Source: a virus
IMG/VR virus record: IMGVR_UViG_3300020001_000003
Coordinates: 1-34,761 of that record
Strand: one strand, 5' to 3'
DNA: 34,761 nt
A program made the position numbers and the translations under genes. The notes under the pieces are model-generated. The model had not been told where the DNA came from. It made no database searches and saw nothing but the letters and a program-made list of their open reading frames with translations. How positions within the stretch are numbered: the stretch's first letter is position 1; every line of letters begins with the position of its first letter. Below are positions 1 through 5,806 of the stretch, one piece after another.

Positions 1-191
1 ACAACGACGAGCTCGGCTCGGCGATCGTCACCGCCCTCAAGCAGCGCAAGTCGGAGATGACGGCCTTCTCCGAATTCACGATCGAGCGTTCCCACACCGG
101 CTCGGCCGAGAGCTACCGCGTCCAGGTGATCACCGAAGAGCACGGCACCGGGCCGCACATTCACATCGGCGTCAAGCGGGTGTCGCTGTGA
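1..191 (+). CDS. C-terminal fragment of an unrecognised protein
   Basis: An open frame runs from the window edge to TGA at 189-191 and gives about 62 residues, so the N-terminus lies outside. The tail contains a short His-x-His stretch (GPHIHIGV), which is loosely reminiscent of the C-terminal metal-binding end of M15-type cell-wall peptidases. That reading is weak without the rest of the protein. It overlaps the next gene by 4 bases (GTGA), so the two are probably translationally coupled. Because a wall-hydrolase-like gene and a holin candidate follow, a lysis or tail role is possible, but I do not assign one. Confidence 0.6.
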   Translation, partial: NDELGSAIVTALKQRKSEMTAFSEFTIERSHTGSAESYRVQVITEEHGTGPHIHIGVKRVSL

Positions 192-892
192 GGCGCCCGG
201 AGAACAGAGCGGCCGCGCATATCCCGGTCGCGCCGCGCAAGCGCCTCGAGCGGATCTCGGCGACGATCAAGGCCCGCAAAAAGAACCGCGAACGCAAGCG
301 CCGGCTCAAGCAGGGCCACCGCGCCAAGCGGGAAGCTCGAGCGATCCGCCGGCTGCGTCGCGAGGCCAAGCAGATCCTCGCCTTCCTCTCGGCGCCGCGG
401 GTGATGTTCGACTCGGTCACCGTCGCGGAGATCCCCGCCGACTCACCCGCCGCGCTCGGCTACGTAGGAGGCTCCTGGCCGACCTTCGAGAACGGTGAAC
501 TGCGCAAGCGCTGCCCGCACGCCCGGCTCGTCTCGGTCGCCGTCTCGACCGCCCACGAGGCCGAGGAGCTCGACATCGAGCCCGGTGACGCGAGTCCCAA
601 CGACGCCCCCGGCTTCGTCCGCCGCGAACACGGCAACGGGGTCGAGCGGCCGGGCCTCTACGCCGCGGTGTCGGAAATGGTCGACGTCCTCAACGCGCTC
701 GATCAGGCTGGCATCCACCCCGACGAGTACCGCATTCACACCGCCCACATCGGGGCCGGGAAGCACCTGTGCGGGCCGTCGACGTGCGGCCTGCTCTCGG
801 TCAAGGCCCACTCGACTCAGTGGACCTTTACCAGCGGCGGTCACAACCGCGACGAGTCCGTAGTCCGGCCGGCCTTCTGGGTCGGTCGGTAA
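188..892 (+). CDS. Glycoside-hydrolase-like protein, lysin candidate
   Basis: This 234-residue protein starts at GTG overlapping the previous stop. The first ~78 residues are extremely Arg/Lys-rich. A globular domain then begins at MFDSVTV and contains GYVGG, a DIEPGD motif and conserved Asp/Glu positions. This pattern matches the glycoside-hydrolase-like domain (DUF1906/Rv2525c type) found in many actinophage genomes. The usual C-terminal 'WT..GG...D.S.V' ending is also present. Position next to a two-helix membrane protein suggests a role in wall degradation, but these domains also occur in virion proteins. An internal ATG near 404 would remove the basic extension; GTG at 188 is preferred because of the GTGA overlap. 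Catalytic activity is not proven by sequence. Confidence 0.7.
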   Translation: MRRPENRAAAHIPVAPRKRLERISATIKARKKNRERKRRLKQGHRAKREARAIRRLRREAKQILAFLSAPRVMFDSVTVAEIPADSPAALGYVGGSWPTFENGELRKRCPHARLVSVAVSTAHEAEELDIEPGDASPNDAPGFVRREHGNGVERPGLYAAVSEMVDVLNALDQAGIHPDEYRIHTAHIGAGKHLCGPSTCGLLSVKAHSTQWTFTSGGHNRDESVVRPAFWVGR

Positions 893-913
893 CCCAGCAA
901 CCAAGGAGACAAG

Positions 914-1450
914 ATGCTCAACACCATCATCGACAAGGTGCAGGCGACGTTCCCACCGAACCGGGTGGTGATCCTGCTCGCCGGCCTGATCACCGCCGTC
1001 TCGAGCACCGCCTCGGCCTGGCTCGCGGCGCACTTCCCCGGCCTCAACCTGGGGACGGTGGAAATCGCCGGGGTGCTCGGGGCGGCCGCGCTGATCACGA
1101 TCCGTCTGCTCGACCGCTGGATCGACCAGTGGCAGCACCACGAAAACATCAACGTGCAGGCCGACCTCGAAGGACAGCTCGACGGCTTCGTCGACAGCCC
1201 GGAGGCGCAGGCCTTCTTCGTCGCCCTCGGTACCTTCCACGGCCTCGGGGAGGCGCTCGCCACCCTGCGCTCGAAGGTCGAGACGGGTGACCTCTCCTAC
1301 GAGGAGCTCGCGCAGGAACTCGGGCACTTTGGCCAGGTGATCTCGGAGTTCATCGCCGATCACCCGGTCGAGATCCCGCCACCCGCAGTAGCGGTAGCCT
1401 CTCCTCCCGCGGAGGCCGTTCCTCCCGCGGCCCCGCAACCTGCCGAGTGA
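914..1450 (+). CDS. Holin candidate, two-helix membrane protein
   Basis: This 178-residue protein follows a good ribosome site (AAGGAGA). Residues ~16-40 (VVILLAGLITAVSS..) and ~47-66 (VEIAGVLGAAALITIRLL) form two predicted membrane helices. A long acidic soluble region and a Pro/Ala-rich tail follow. Size, hairpin topology and position directly after the glycoside-hydrolase-like gene fit an actinophage holin. Holins are diverse, and any small membrane protein would look similar, so the call is based on context. The next gene starts at GTG within its stop codon region (4-base overlap). Confidence 0.6.
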   Translation: MLNTIIDKVQATFPPNRVVILLAGLITAVSSTASAWLAAHFPGLNLGTVEIAGVLGAAALITIRLLDRWIDQWQHHENINVQADLEGQLDGFVDSPEAQAFFVALGTFHGLGEALATLRSKVETGDLSYEELAQELGHFGQVISEFIADHPVEIPPPAVAVASPPAEAVPPAAPQPAE

Positions 1451-1839
1451 ATCGGGCGCAGTTCGTCGTCAAGGGGCATCCCGCGCCGAAGGGCTCGAGG
1501 GTGTTCCTTGGCGGCTCTGCGTCCAAGGAGTCGAGCGACAACTGCAAGCCCTGGGTTGAAGCGATCGCGATGTCCTGCCTCGGGCAGCGGCCCAAAGGCA
1601 TCGGGCTCCTCGAGCCCCCCTACGAGGTCGGCCTGCGGTTCGTGATGCCGCGGCCGGCGGGACCGAAGTACGACTGGCCCTCGGCGGACGGGGATCTCGA
1701 CAAGCTCGCTCGAGCGGTCCTCGACGGGTTGACGCAGGGCGGGTTGATCGTTGACGATCGCCACGTGGTGCAGCTCGACTGCTCCAAGGAGTTCGCCGGC
1801 CCTGGCAAACAGACCGGAGTGTCGATCGTGATCCTGTAG
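1447..1839 (+). CDS. rusA: RusA-type Holliday junction resolvase
   Basis: The 130-residue protein has the RusA family layout. It opens with 'F.VKGHPAPKGSR', continues with the Asp-rich block DGDLDK (D81, D83, D85), and then LDGL...IVDDRHV with D103/D104. These acidic residues bind the catalytic Mg2+ that cleaves four-way DNA junctions. In phages this enzyme resolves recombination or replication junctions before packaging. The GTG start overlaps the holin candidate stop by 4 bases. It lies away from the main recombination block at 9582-12015, yet is probably functionally linked to it. A Rho-independent terminator follows at 1889-1918. Confidence 0.85.
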   Translation: MNRAQFVVKGHPAPKGSRVFLGGSASKESSDNCKPWVEAIAMSCLGQRPKGIGLLEPPYEVGLRFVMPRPAGPKYDWPSADGDLDKLARAVLDGLTQGGLIVDDRHVVQLDCSKEFAGPGKQTGVSIVIL

Positions 1840-1888
1840 CCTCTTCTTCTTCGGGGATTCCCTTCGGGATCTCGTTCATGCGGCACGA

Positions 1889-1918
1889 GCCTCTCGCCTT
1901 CGGGCGGGGGGCTTTTGT
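1889..1918 (+). terminator. Rho-independent terminator, UUCG tetraloop
   Basis: A 10-bp stem (GCCTCTCGCC / GGCGGGGGGC, two G-U pairs) closes a TTCG loop and is followed by TTTTGT. It sits 50 bases after the resolvase stop and should end the 188-1839 transcript. Confidence 0.8.
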
Positions 1919-2078
1919 CGTTCTGGGGCGCTGCTACGCTCCCCGGCGAGCTAACGGTCGAGCCTTGGGGTGATCGGGTTCAGTCCGGTGACAATCACTC
2001 ACCGGGGCACTGTCCGCCCATATGCACTCGACAACTTGTTTCGAGACGGGGCTCCCGCGAGGGGGCCTCTTCTCGTTC
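1919..2078 (+). other. Possible small RNA between two terminator-like hairpins
   Basis: This part of the 332-base gap (1840-2171) has no convincing ORF. An extended -10-like TGCTACGCT lies at 1932-1940, just after the first terminator. A hairpin with arms CCGGTGA/TCACCGG follows at 1985-2005, then a CTCGA/TCGAG hairpin. A second terminator-like stem (GGCTCCC, GCGA loop, GGGGGCC) at 2050-2067 has a pyrimidine-rich tail. Together they would define a transcript of ~125 nt. The -35 is poor, so this is an inference. Confidence 0.3.
2050..2078 (+). terminator. Second terminator-like hairpin
   Basis: A 7-bp stem GGCTCCC/GGGGGCC (one G-U pair) closes a GCGA tetraloop at 2057-2060. The tail TCTTCTCGTTC is T-rich but interrupted. 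It lies between the first terminator and the gene at 2172, so it would insulate that gene or end a small RNA. Confidence 0.5.
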
Positions 2079-2124
2079 TACGCACTTTGCGGGGTCGACG
2101 GAGGCGCGTGTCCACATACTCGGG

Positions 2125-2130
2125 TAGGTT
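2125..2130 (+). promoter_or_regulatory. Weak -10-like element (TAGGTT)
   Basis: TAGGTT lies 42 bases before the ATG at 2172 and downstream of the second terminator-like hairpin, where a new promoter is needed. No good -35 is visible at 17-18 bases. The position makes sense, but the sequence support is thin. Confidence 0.3.
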
Positions 2131-2171
2131 GCCTCAGTCCCATTAACCAATCCTCCCGAAGGGAGCAACAT

Positions 2172-2720
2172 ATGAAGTTGAAAGTGCAGGTAGACGACGG
2201 CGGCGGCGCCTATGTCGCGGCGATCGACCCGGCCTCGGGCGAGCACCGCAAAGCGGCCTCGATCGGCAAGGGGCAGGAGCTCGAAATCGAGCTCGCCACG
2301 GTGACGGGGTTCGACGACATCAGCTTCGGCGAGGTCGTCGCGACCGGCGTCGACGCGCCCGGCGGTGGCAACGAAGGCTCTCCGGTCGAAACGCCGGCAG
2401 ATCCCCCGGCGCCCGGCGAGCCGCCCGCACCGGACGCACCCCCGGCCGGCGAAGGCGACCAGGGCGGCGGCGAAGAGCCGGCACCGTCGACGTCGGCCGC
2501 GTCGGAGAAGCCGCTGTACCTCGTCGACGGCGAGACGCAGCCGGTCGGCTTCGAGGCCTCGGGCCTCGAGACGCCGAGTGGGCAGACCCTCTACCACTTC
2601 GCGGGTGACACCGCGGGGCAGTCGGCGACGGGCAATGCCGACGCGGTGAGCGTCTACGCCGACGCCGACGACAACGAGAAGCCGGTGCAGCCGGCGGCTC
2701 CGGCCGAGTCCTCGGCCTGA
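2172..2720 (+). CDS. Two-domain hypothetical protein with Pro-rich linker
   Basis: The ATG at 2172 is chosen over upstream in-frame starts because CGAAGGGAGCAAC precedes it. The 182-residue product has a small N-terminal domain (~1-58, MKLKVQVDDGGGAY..) of a kind common as a stand-alone protein in actinophages. A Pro/Ala/Gly/Glu linker (~60-112) follows. The C-terminal domain ends in a PLYLVDGE...QTLYHFAGD...YADADDN pattern. The function is unknown, and the layout suggests a fusion of two small phage modules. The protein is strongly acidic. The following gene starts at ATG overlapping the TGA by one base. Confidence 0.75.
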   Translation: MKLKVQVDDGGGAYVAAIDPASGEHRKAASIGKGQELEIELATVTGFDDISFGEVVATGVDAPGGGNEGSPVETPADPPAPGEPPAPDAPPAGEGDQGGGEEPAPSTSAASEKPLYLVDGETQPVGFEASGLETPSGQTLYHFAGDTAGQSATGNADAVSVYADADDNEKPVQPAAPAESSA

Positions 2721-2914
2721 TGCACCCGAGCACCGAACAGATCCTGCGTCACTTCGACTACGACCATCTCCCTGAGAAGTTGCAGGAGGTAAGCCGGCCG
2801 ATCTGCGAGCTCGCTCACCAGATGGCCAAGGATCTCCCGAGTGGTCCCGAGCTGACCACCGGGTTGCGCAAGTTGCTCGAGGCCAAGGACTGCCTCGTGC
2901 GCGCCGCGCTGTAG
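2720..2914 (+). CDS. Probable Acb2/Tad1-family cyclic-nucleotide sponge
   Basis: The 64-residue protein reads as two helices joined by a short turn. It has the recognisable pattern MHPST..ILRHF.YDHLPE.LQEVS.P....AH.MA..LP.GPELT.GLRKLLEAKDC.VRAAL. This pattern is shared by many short actinophage proteins placed in the Acb2/Tad1 hairpin family. Characterised members form hexamers that bind cyclic oligonucleotides. By doing so they block CBASS and/or Thoeris signalling in the host. The family call comes from memory of the sequence pattern, not from a search. The gene overlaps the upstream stop (TGATG) and is followed by a long hairpin. Confidence 0.65.
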   Translation: MHPSTEQILRHFDYDHLPEKLQEVSRPICELAHQMAKDLPSGPELTTGLRKLLEAKDCLVRAAL

Positions 2915-2935
2915 TAGCCTCACCGACGACGAGCC

Positions 2936-2981
2936 GCCCCGTCTCTCCCCCTGGTACTTAAGGCCAACGGGAGAGCGGGGC
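2936..2981 (+). terminator. 13-bp hairpin after the sponge gene
   Basis: Arms GCCCCG-T-CTCTCCC (2936-2949) and GGGAGAGCGGGGC (2969-2981) pair over 13 bp with a single T bulge, and the loop is 19 nt. There is no U-tract, so this is either a non-canonical terminator or an mRNA-stabilising stem. Confidence 0.5.
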
Positions 2982-2999
2982 GCTCGCCGTTCTGGGGGG

Positions 3000-3005
3000 T
3001 AAGAT
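3000..3005 (+). promoter_or_regulatory. -10 element TAAGAT placing transcription start at an ATG
   Basis: TAAGAT is a good actinobacterial -10. Seven bases lie between its last base and the A of the ATG at 3013, which predicts a leaderless mRNA. The -35 region is not recognisable. Confidence 0.5.
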
Positions 3006-3012
3006 GCCGGCC

Positions 3013-3213
3013 ATGCTCAACGGCTACGACATCGTCCGCACCGACCGCCAGATCGAAATCCTCTGCTCGACCAACGGCGAGTGCCGTGCTCGAGCGATCC
3101 TCGAGAGCCACACCGGCCAGATCGAGCACGTCGACGTCGAGCCCAGCGAGTTCGGCCGCGAGGCGATCGCCATCCTGGCGATGCTCTGCATCCCGATCTC
3201 TCCCGCCGACTAG
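3013..3213 (+). CDS. Small hypothetical protein, probably leaderless
   Basis: This 66-residue protein has no recognised domain. It shows alternating strands followed by a hydrophobic C-terminal helix (AIAILAMLCIPI). There is no ribosome site before the ATG at 3013, but a TAAGAT -10 sits at exactly the spacing expected for transcription to begin at that A. Leaderless translation is common in actinobacteria. An alternative ATG at 3004 adds three residues but lies inside the -10. Codon use (GC-rich third positions) supports real coding. Confidence 0.6.
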   Translation: MLNGYDIVRTDRQIEILCSTNGECRARAILESHTGQIEHVDVEPSEFGREAIAILAMLCIPISPAD

Positions 3214-3268
3214 TCCGGCCCGCCGGACTCTTCGCACTTCCGTCCGCCGGCTTCGGTTCCCTTCGGCG

Positions 3269-3472
3269 ATGCCGTCGCAGGCCGAACAGAACCGCACCCT
3301 CGCCGCGCTCGCCCTACTCGCCGAGATCCGCGACACCGGGAAGACGTCGTCGAAGAAGGGCCTGGCGATTGCCACGGCCCACGGCCACGTCTACGACCCG
3401 CACGTCGACGGCCGCCGTCGCCTTACCCCTGTGGGGCGGGCAAAGCTGGCAGCGGCGCAAACTGCCGCCTGA
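3269..3472 (+). CDS. Small hypothetical protein, tentative
   Basis: A 67-residue frame has an N-terminal amphipathic helix (RTLAALALLAEI) and a C-terminal RRLTPVGRAKL segment that resembles the end of a winged-helix or HTH protein. No clear ribosome site precedes the ATG. Its last 50 bases overlap the tail of a better-supported leftward gene (3423-3677), so one of the two may be spurious in that stretch. The function is unknown. Confidence 0.4.
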   Translation: MPSQAEQNRTLAALALLAEIRDTGKTSSKKGLAIATAHGHVYDPHVDGRRRLTPVGRAKLAAAQTAA

Positions 3473-3677
3473 GCTCGGCGACCAGGACGACACCCTCTTC
3501 GCCGAGGGCGTTGCCGTGGAGAGCGAACCAGCGCGTTCCCTCCTCGTTGACGAGTTCGACCGTGTAGAGGCGGTCGCCGCCACTGCCCCGGATCGGCTCC
3601 GAGTAACAGTCGAGTAGGTCGCCGGGGCCAGCGGCCAGGACCGCCAGCATCAAGAGTCGTGCCTCCTCGACGGTCAC
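3423..3677 (-). CDS. Hypothetical protein, last gene of small leftward operon
   Basis: This 84-residue protein starts at GTG overlapping the upstream stop by 4 bases (GTGA). It begins with a helix (EEARLLMLAVLAAG). A beta-rich stretch with YTVELVNEEGTRWFALHG follows, and the protein ends in a Pro-rich tail. No family was recognised. The longer in-frame leftward ORF upstream reads as Arg-rich shadow sequence and was excluded. It is the fourth and last gene of a coupled operon descending from 4425. Confidence 0.6.
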   Translation of the reverse strand: MTVEEARLLMLAVLAAGPGDLLDCYSEPIRGSGGDRLYTVELVNEEGTRWFALHGNALGEEGVVLVAELRRQFAPLPALPAPQG

Positions 3678-3826
3678 GCCGGCCAGCGTCGACCGGCCAG
3701 GAAGGCGACGAAGGCGACGAAGAGGATCGTCACCCCGAAGCGGAAGTCGCGGCTGCCCCACTCGACGGCAACGAAGGCGATCGAGCACATGCCGATGATC
3801 GACAGCCTGGGGATCTCGGCTCTCAC
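3674..3826 (-). CDS. 50-residue two-helix membrane protein
   Basis: Starting at GTG (3826), immediately after the upstream TGA, the frame gives two hydrophobic segments. These are LSIIGMCSIAFVAVEW and FGVTILFVAFVAFLAG, joined by a short charged turn, and the protein ends RRWPA. The GTGA overlap with the next gene supports translation. Tiny hairpin membrane proteins in phages may act as holin-like, superinfection-exclusion or lysis-regulating factors. The position, far from the lysin and next to regulators, favours a host-interaction role, but this is inference. Confidence 0.55.
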   Translation of the reverse strand: MRAEIPRLSIIGMCSIAFVAVEWGSRDFRFGVTILFVAFVAFLAGRRWPA

Positions 3827-4081
3827 TCAGTACCCCCGCTCTTTGTAGGTCACCGGCTGCTTCGAGAGCGGCCAGTCGGGCGGGTAGACGTCTTCTTGGA
3901 AGCCTTCCTGGCCGGCGCTCCATTCGTCTTCGTCGACGGCCCACCCGTTGTCGACTTGCAACCGCTTCCGGTGGCCGCGGTGCTCTTCGGCGAAGACGCC
4001 GATGCCGGCGCTCTCGTGGCCGCGCAGCATCCCCATCTGCACTTTGCAGTCGAGACACCGCGCGGCCAGGTTGAGCCCCAC
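3827..4081 (-). CDS. Hypothetical protein with CxxC pair
   Basis: This 84-residue product starts at GTG (4081), three bases past the upstream stop. It contains RCLDCKVQMGM near the N-terminus and a His-rich stretch (EEHRGHRKR). These could supply a single zinc site, though only two cysteines are visible. The second half is acidic and aromatic (VDNGWAVDEDEW..). No family was recognised. Tight spacing within the 4425-3423 operon supports co-expression with a winged-helix regulator. Confidence 0.55.
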   Translation of the reverse strand: MGLNLAARCLDCKVQMGMLRGHESAGIGVFAEEHRGHRKRLQVDNGWAVDEDEWSAGQEGFQEDVYPPDWPLSKQPVTYKERGY

Positions 4082-4083
4082 GG

Positions 4084-4425
4084 TCAGCCTGCCGGTGAGT
4101 AGGTCCGGCCGTCCTTCTTGACGATGCCTTCCTTCTCGAGATCCCCGAGGAGGCGGTAGAGGTAGTTCGGCTTGATCTTCATCGCCTTGGCGATGTCGGA
4201 CGCGGAGATCCCCGGCGTCTTCTTGATCAGCTCGACGGCCTGATCGGCGCGGGTGCCGCCGACTCGGTTGCGGCGTCGACGACGCGGCTGGGTGGCGCGT
4301 GCTGGCGCTCTGCCGTTGCTCGAGCCGAGGGCCTCCATCGCCCTCTCGACGCGGGTCTTCTCCTCGTCGAGCTCGGTGAGCCGCGTGCCCAAAAGCTCGC
4401 GGACCTTCTCGGTAGTTGCTGACAT
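4084..4425 (-). CDS. Winged-helix DNA-binding protein with coiled-coil N-terminus
   Basis: The 113-residue product has three parts. Residues ~1-35 form a coiled coil, ~36-60 are very basic (QPRRRRRNRV), and ~60-113 are a winged helix with PGISASDIAKAMKIKPNYLYRLLGDLEKEGIV. Such proteins are frequent in actinophages and probably bind DNA as nucleoid-like or regulatory factors. The start is set by ACCGAAGGGAGCAAAG before the ATG. It is the first gene of the leftward operon and diverges from the recombinase at 4541. A GTGTACAC palindrome lies in the shared promoter region. Confidence 0.75.
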   Translation of the reverse strand: MSATTEKVRELLGTRLTELDEEKTRVERAMEALGSSNGRAPARATQPRRRRRNRVGGTRADQAVELIKKTPGISASDIAKAMKIKPNYLYRLLGDLEKEGIVKKDGRTYSPAG

Positions 4426-4458
4426 CTTTGCTCCCTTCGGTTTGCTGGGGCGCGAACC

Positions 4459-4487
4459 TTACCCTATTCGTGTACACATGGTGATAC
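4459..4487 (+). promoter_or_regulatory. Divergent promoter region with GTGTACAC palindrome
   Basis: For rightward transcription, TTACCC (4459-4464) and TGATAC (4482-4487) are 17 bases apart. For leftward transcription, TAGGGT or TAAGGT -10 elements overlap the same stretch. The palindrome GTGTACAC (4470-4477) lies between the rightward -35 and -10, a classic repressor position. The same octamer recurs at 17688. Confidence 0.5.
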
Positions 4488-4502
4488 TCTGCCGCCGAGT
4501 CG

Positions 4503-4519
4503 CCGGCTACAGGAGCCGG
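4503..4519 (+). other. 6-bp hairpin in recombinase leader
   Basis: CCGGCT and AGCCGG are perfect inverted repeats separated by ACAGG, 21 bases before the recombinase ATG. It could be an operator or a translational control hairpin; the sequence cannot distinguish these. Confidence 0.4.
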
Positions 4520-4540
4520 GGCCTGACCGAAGGAGATCCC

Positions 4541-5140
4541 ATGAGTCGACCCGACCTCACCACCCCCTGGGCGGATCGAGGAGAATTGCGCAAGCTGCTC
4601 CTCGCCGCCCGCGACGTCAACCCCCGCGACTTCCTACTCGTCGCCCTGCTCGGGCTCAACGGCCTGCGCGTCTCCGAGGCCGTAGGAGCCAACGTCCCCG
4701 ACCTCGGCAGCTCCGGCGGCCATCGCACCCTCCGCGTCACCCGCAAGGGCTCCAAGCGCGGCGTCGTGCCCCTGGCCCCGATCGTCTGCACGGCGGTCGA
4801 CGAGTTCCTCGCAGGACGCTCTGTAGGGCCGCTCCTGCCGCGTCTGCACAGCTCGGGAGTGGTGATGGACCCCTTGGCCGGGATCTCGCGGCAGACGGCC
4901 TACGAGCGCATCCGCTTCCTCGCCGATTGGGCCGGGGTCAATCCCGAGCTCTCGCCCCACTCGTTGCGCCGCAGCTTCGTCACCCTCGCCCTACAGGACG
5001 GGGTGCCGCTCCATCAGGTGCAGCTCGCGGTCGGCCACTCGAACCCGGCGACGACGATGATCTACTTCAAGGACGCCGCCAACCTCGACGACAATCCAAC
5101 CTTCGAGTTGGCTAAGTCTCTAGTTGGAGTGGAGGCTTAG
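4541..5140 (+). CDS. int: Tyrosine recombinase, catalytic domain only
   Basis: The 199-residue product contains the full tyrosine recombinase catalytic set. This comprises R43 (GLRVSE), K69 (TRKGSKRG), H140 and R143 (SPHSLRRSF), H166 (VGHSN) and Y175 (MIYFKD). It would cut and rejoin DNA for integration or for resolving dimers. The start at 4541 is supported by CCGAAGGAGATCCC. At under 200 residues it lacks the usual N-terminal arm-binding and SAM-like core-binding domains of phage integrases. The ORF can be extended upstream, but that would read through the promoter region. No attP core can be identified nearby without a host sequence. Confidence 0.85.
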   Translation: MSRPDLTTPWADRGELRKLLLAARDVNPRDFLLVALLGLNGLRVSEAVGANVPDLGSSGGHRTLRVTRKGSKRGVVPLAPIVCTAVDEFLAGRSVGPLLPRLHSSGVVMDPLAGISRQTAYERIRFLADWAGVNPELSPHSLRRSFVTLALQDGVPLHQVQLAVGHSNPATTMIYFKDAANLDDNPTFELAKSLVGVEA

Positions 5141-5141
5141 G

Positions 5142-5513
5142 GTGAGGGAGAACCTGCCGCCTCGCCAATACGCTGAGCAGGTACTCGGGAAGGGCGCCTC
5201 GAGCGAGCAGCTCGACGAGCTCTTCTTCCGCTTACACGCCGCGGCGCATCCGGTGGTGAAGCACGACGTCGTCGCCGAAGTCGAGATCCGGGGGGTGTGG
5301 TGGCACAACCTCAAGCGCTGCACCGTCGAGATCTACGACCACAACCCCTCGACGTTCGACGGGCCGCCGGCCGCGACGATCGCCTCGGGACAAGCGCTCT
5401 GCTCGCCGGGTGACCAGTGGAGCAGGAGCCGCGGTGTGACGATCGCCTTCGGGCGGGCGCTCACCAAGCTCCGGCTCGAGGTCGAGGGGGTGCGCCATGC
5501 CGCCGCTGCCTAG
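5142..5513 (+). CDS. Hypothetical protein of a common actinophage type
   Basis: The GTG at 5142 is preferred over TTG at 5124 because GGAGTGGAGG lies at proper spacing and the upstream gene ends one base earlier. The 123-residue product has an N-terminal helical region and a C-terminal stretch with KRCTVEIYD and ASGQALCSPGDQWSRSRGVTIAFGRAL. A similar 'C.P.D.F.R..G..IALGRAL' ending is frequent in small actinophage proteins of unknown function. It is co-transcribed with the recombinase. Confidence 0.65.
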   Translation: MRENLPPRQYAEQVLGKGASSEQLDELFFRLHAAAHPVVKHDVVAEVEIRGVWWHNLKRCTVEIYDHNPSTFDGPPAATIASGQALCSPGDQWSRSRGVTIAFGRALTKLRLEVEGVRHAAAA

Positions 5514-5730
5514 AGGCACGTGCATCGCCTGCGCTCGAGACGTCGCCATGCGCAATAGCGGCGTCACCCGCGAGCACAGGCACTACAAAACCGGCCGAGT
5601 CTGCCCCGGCTCGTCGATGCGCTCGAGGGAGCGGATCGACGCGAGGGCCGACGCCAGTGACCGCGAGCGCAAGGTCGCTCGAGCAACGCCGATTGTGCTA
5701 CTTCGACCGAAGGGTGAGAGCCTGACTTGA
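5497..5730 (+). CDS. Small Cys/His protein, possible zinc-binding
   Basis: The 77-residue product begins at ATG inside the end of the previous gene (17-base overlap). It carries CIACARD near the start, then H and C residues (REHRHYKTGRVCPG), a pattern suited to a zinc ribbon or HNH-like fragment. The rest is basic. The function is unknown. A strong promoter for the next gene (TTGACG at 5727-5732) overlaps its last codon. Confidence 0.5.
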   Translation: MPPLPRGTCIACARDVAMRNSGVTREHRHYKTGRVCPGSSMRSRERIDARADASDRERKVARATPIVLLRPKGESLT

Positions 5731-5756
5731 CGCCTAAGGTCTGATTGCTATAAGGT
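5727..5756 (+). promoter_or_regulatory. Strong promoter TTGACG-N18-TAAGGT
   Basis: TTGACG (5727-5732) and TAAGGT (5751-5756) are separated by 18 bases and are close to the actinobacterial housekeeping consensus. This is the clearest promoter in the window. It drives the wHTH gene at 5807. Confidence 0.75.
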
Positions 5757-5765
5757 TCCCGCGTC

Positions 5766-5786
5766 GTCGGTGCTAGGGGCACCGAC
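5766..5786 (+). promoter_or_regulatory. 8-bp perfect inverted repeat, operator candidate
   Basis: GTCGGTGC and GCACCGAC flank TAGGG, starting just after the expected transcription start of the 5727-5756 promoter and 20 bases before the wHTH start codon. The placement suggests autoregulation by the wHTH protein. A simple mRNA hairpin is the alternative. Confidence 0.55.
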
Positions 5787-5806
5787 CTTGAACGAGGAGA
5801 TCCAAA

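Noticed and set aside
1965-1995. T-arm-like GGGTTCAGTCC in the 1840-2171 gap
   Set aside because: The loop is shifted from TTCRANN and no acceptor stem pairs around it; a stronger hairpin (CCGGTGA/TCACCGG) competes.
1915-2127. 70-codon rightward ORF after the first terminator
   Set aside because: No ribosome site, starts inside the terminator tail, and crosses two hairpins; composition is not protein-like.
3827-4477. Long 216-codon leftward ORF through the wHTH gene
   Set aside because: Its first two thirds are an Arg/Pro-rich shadow of the wHTH gene; only the part from GTG 4081 looks real.
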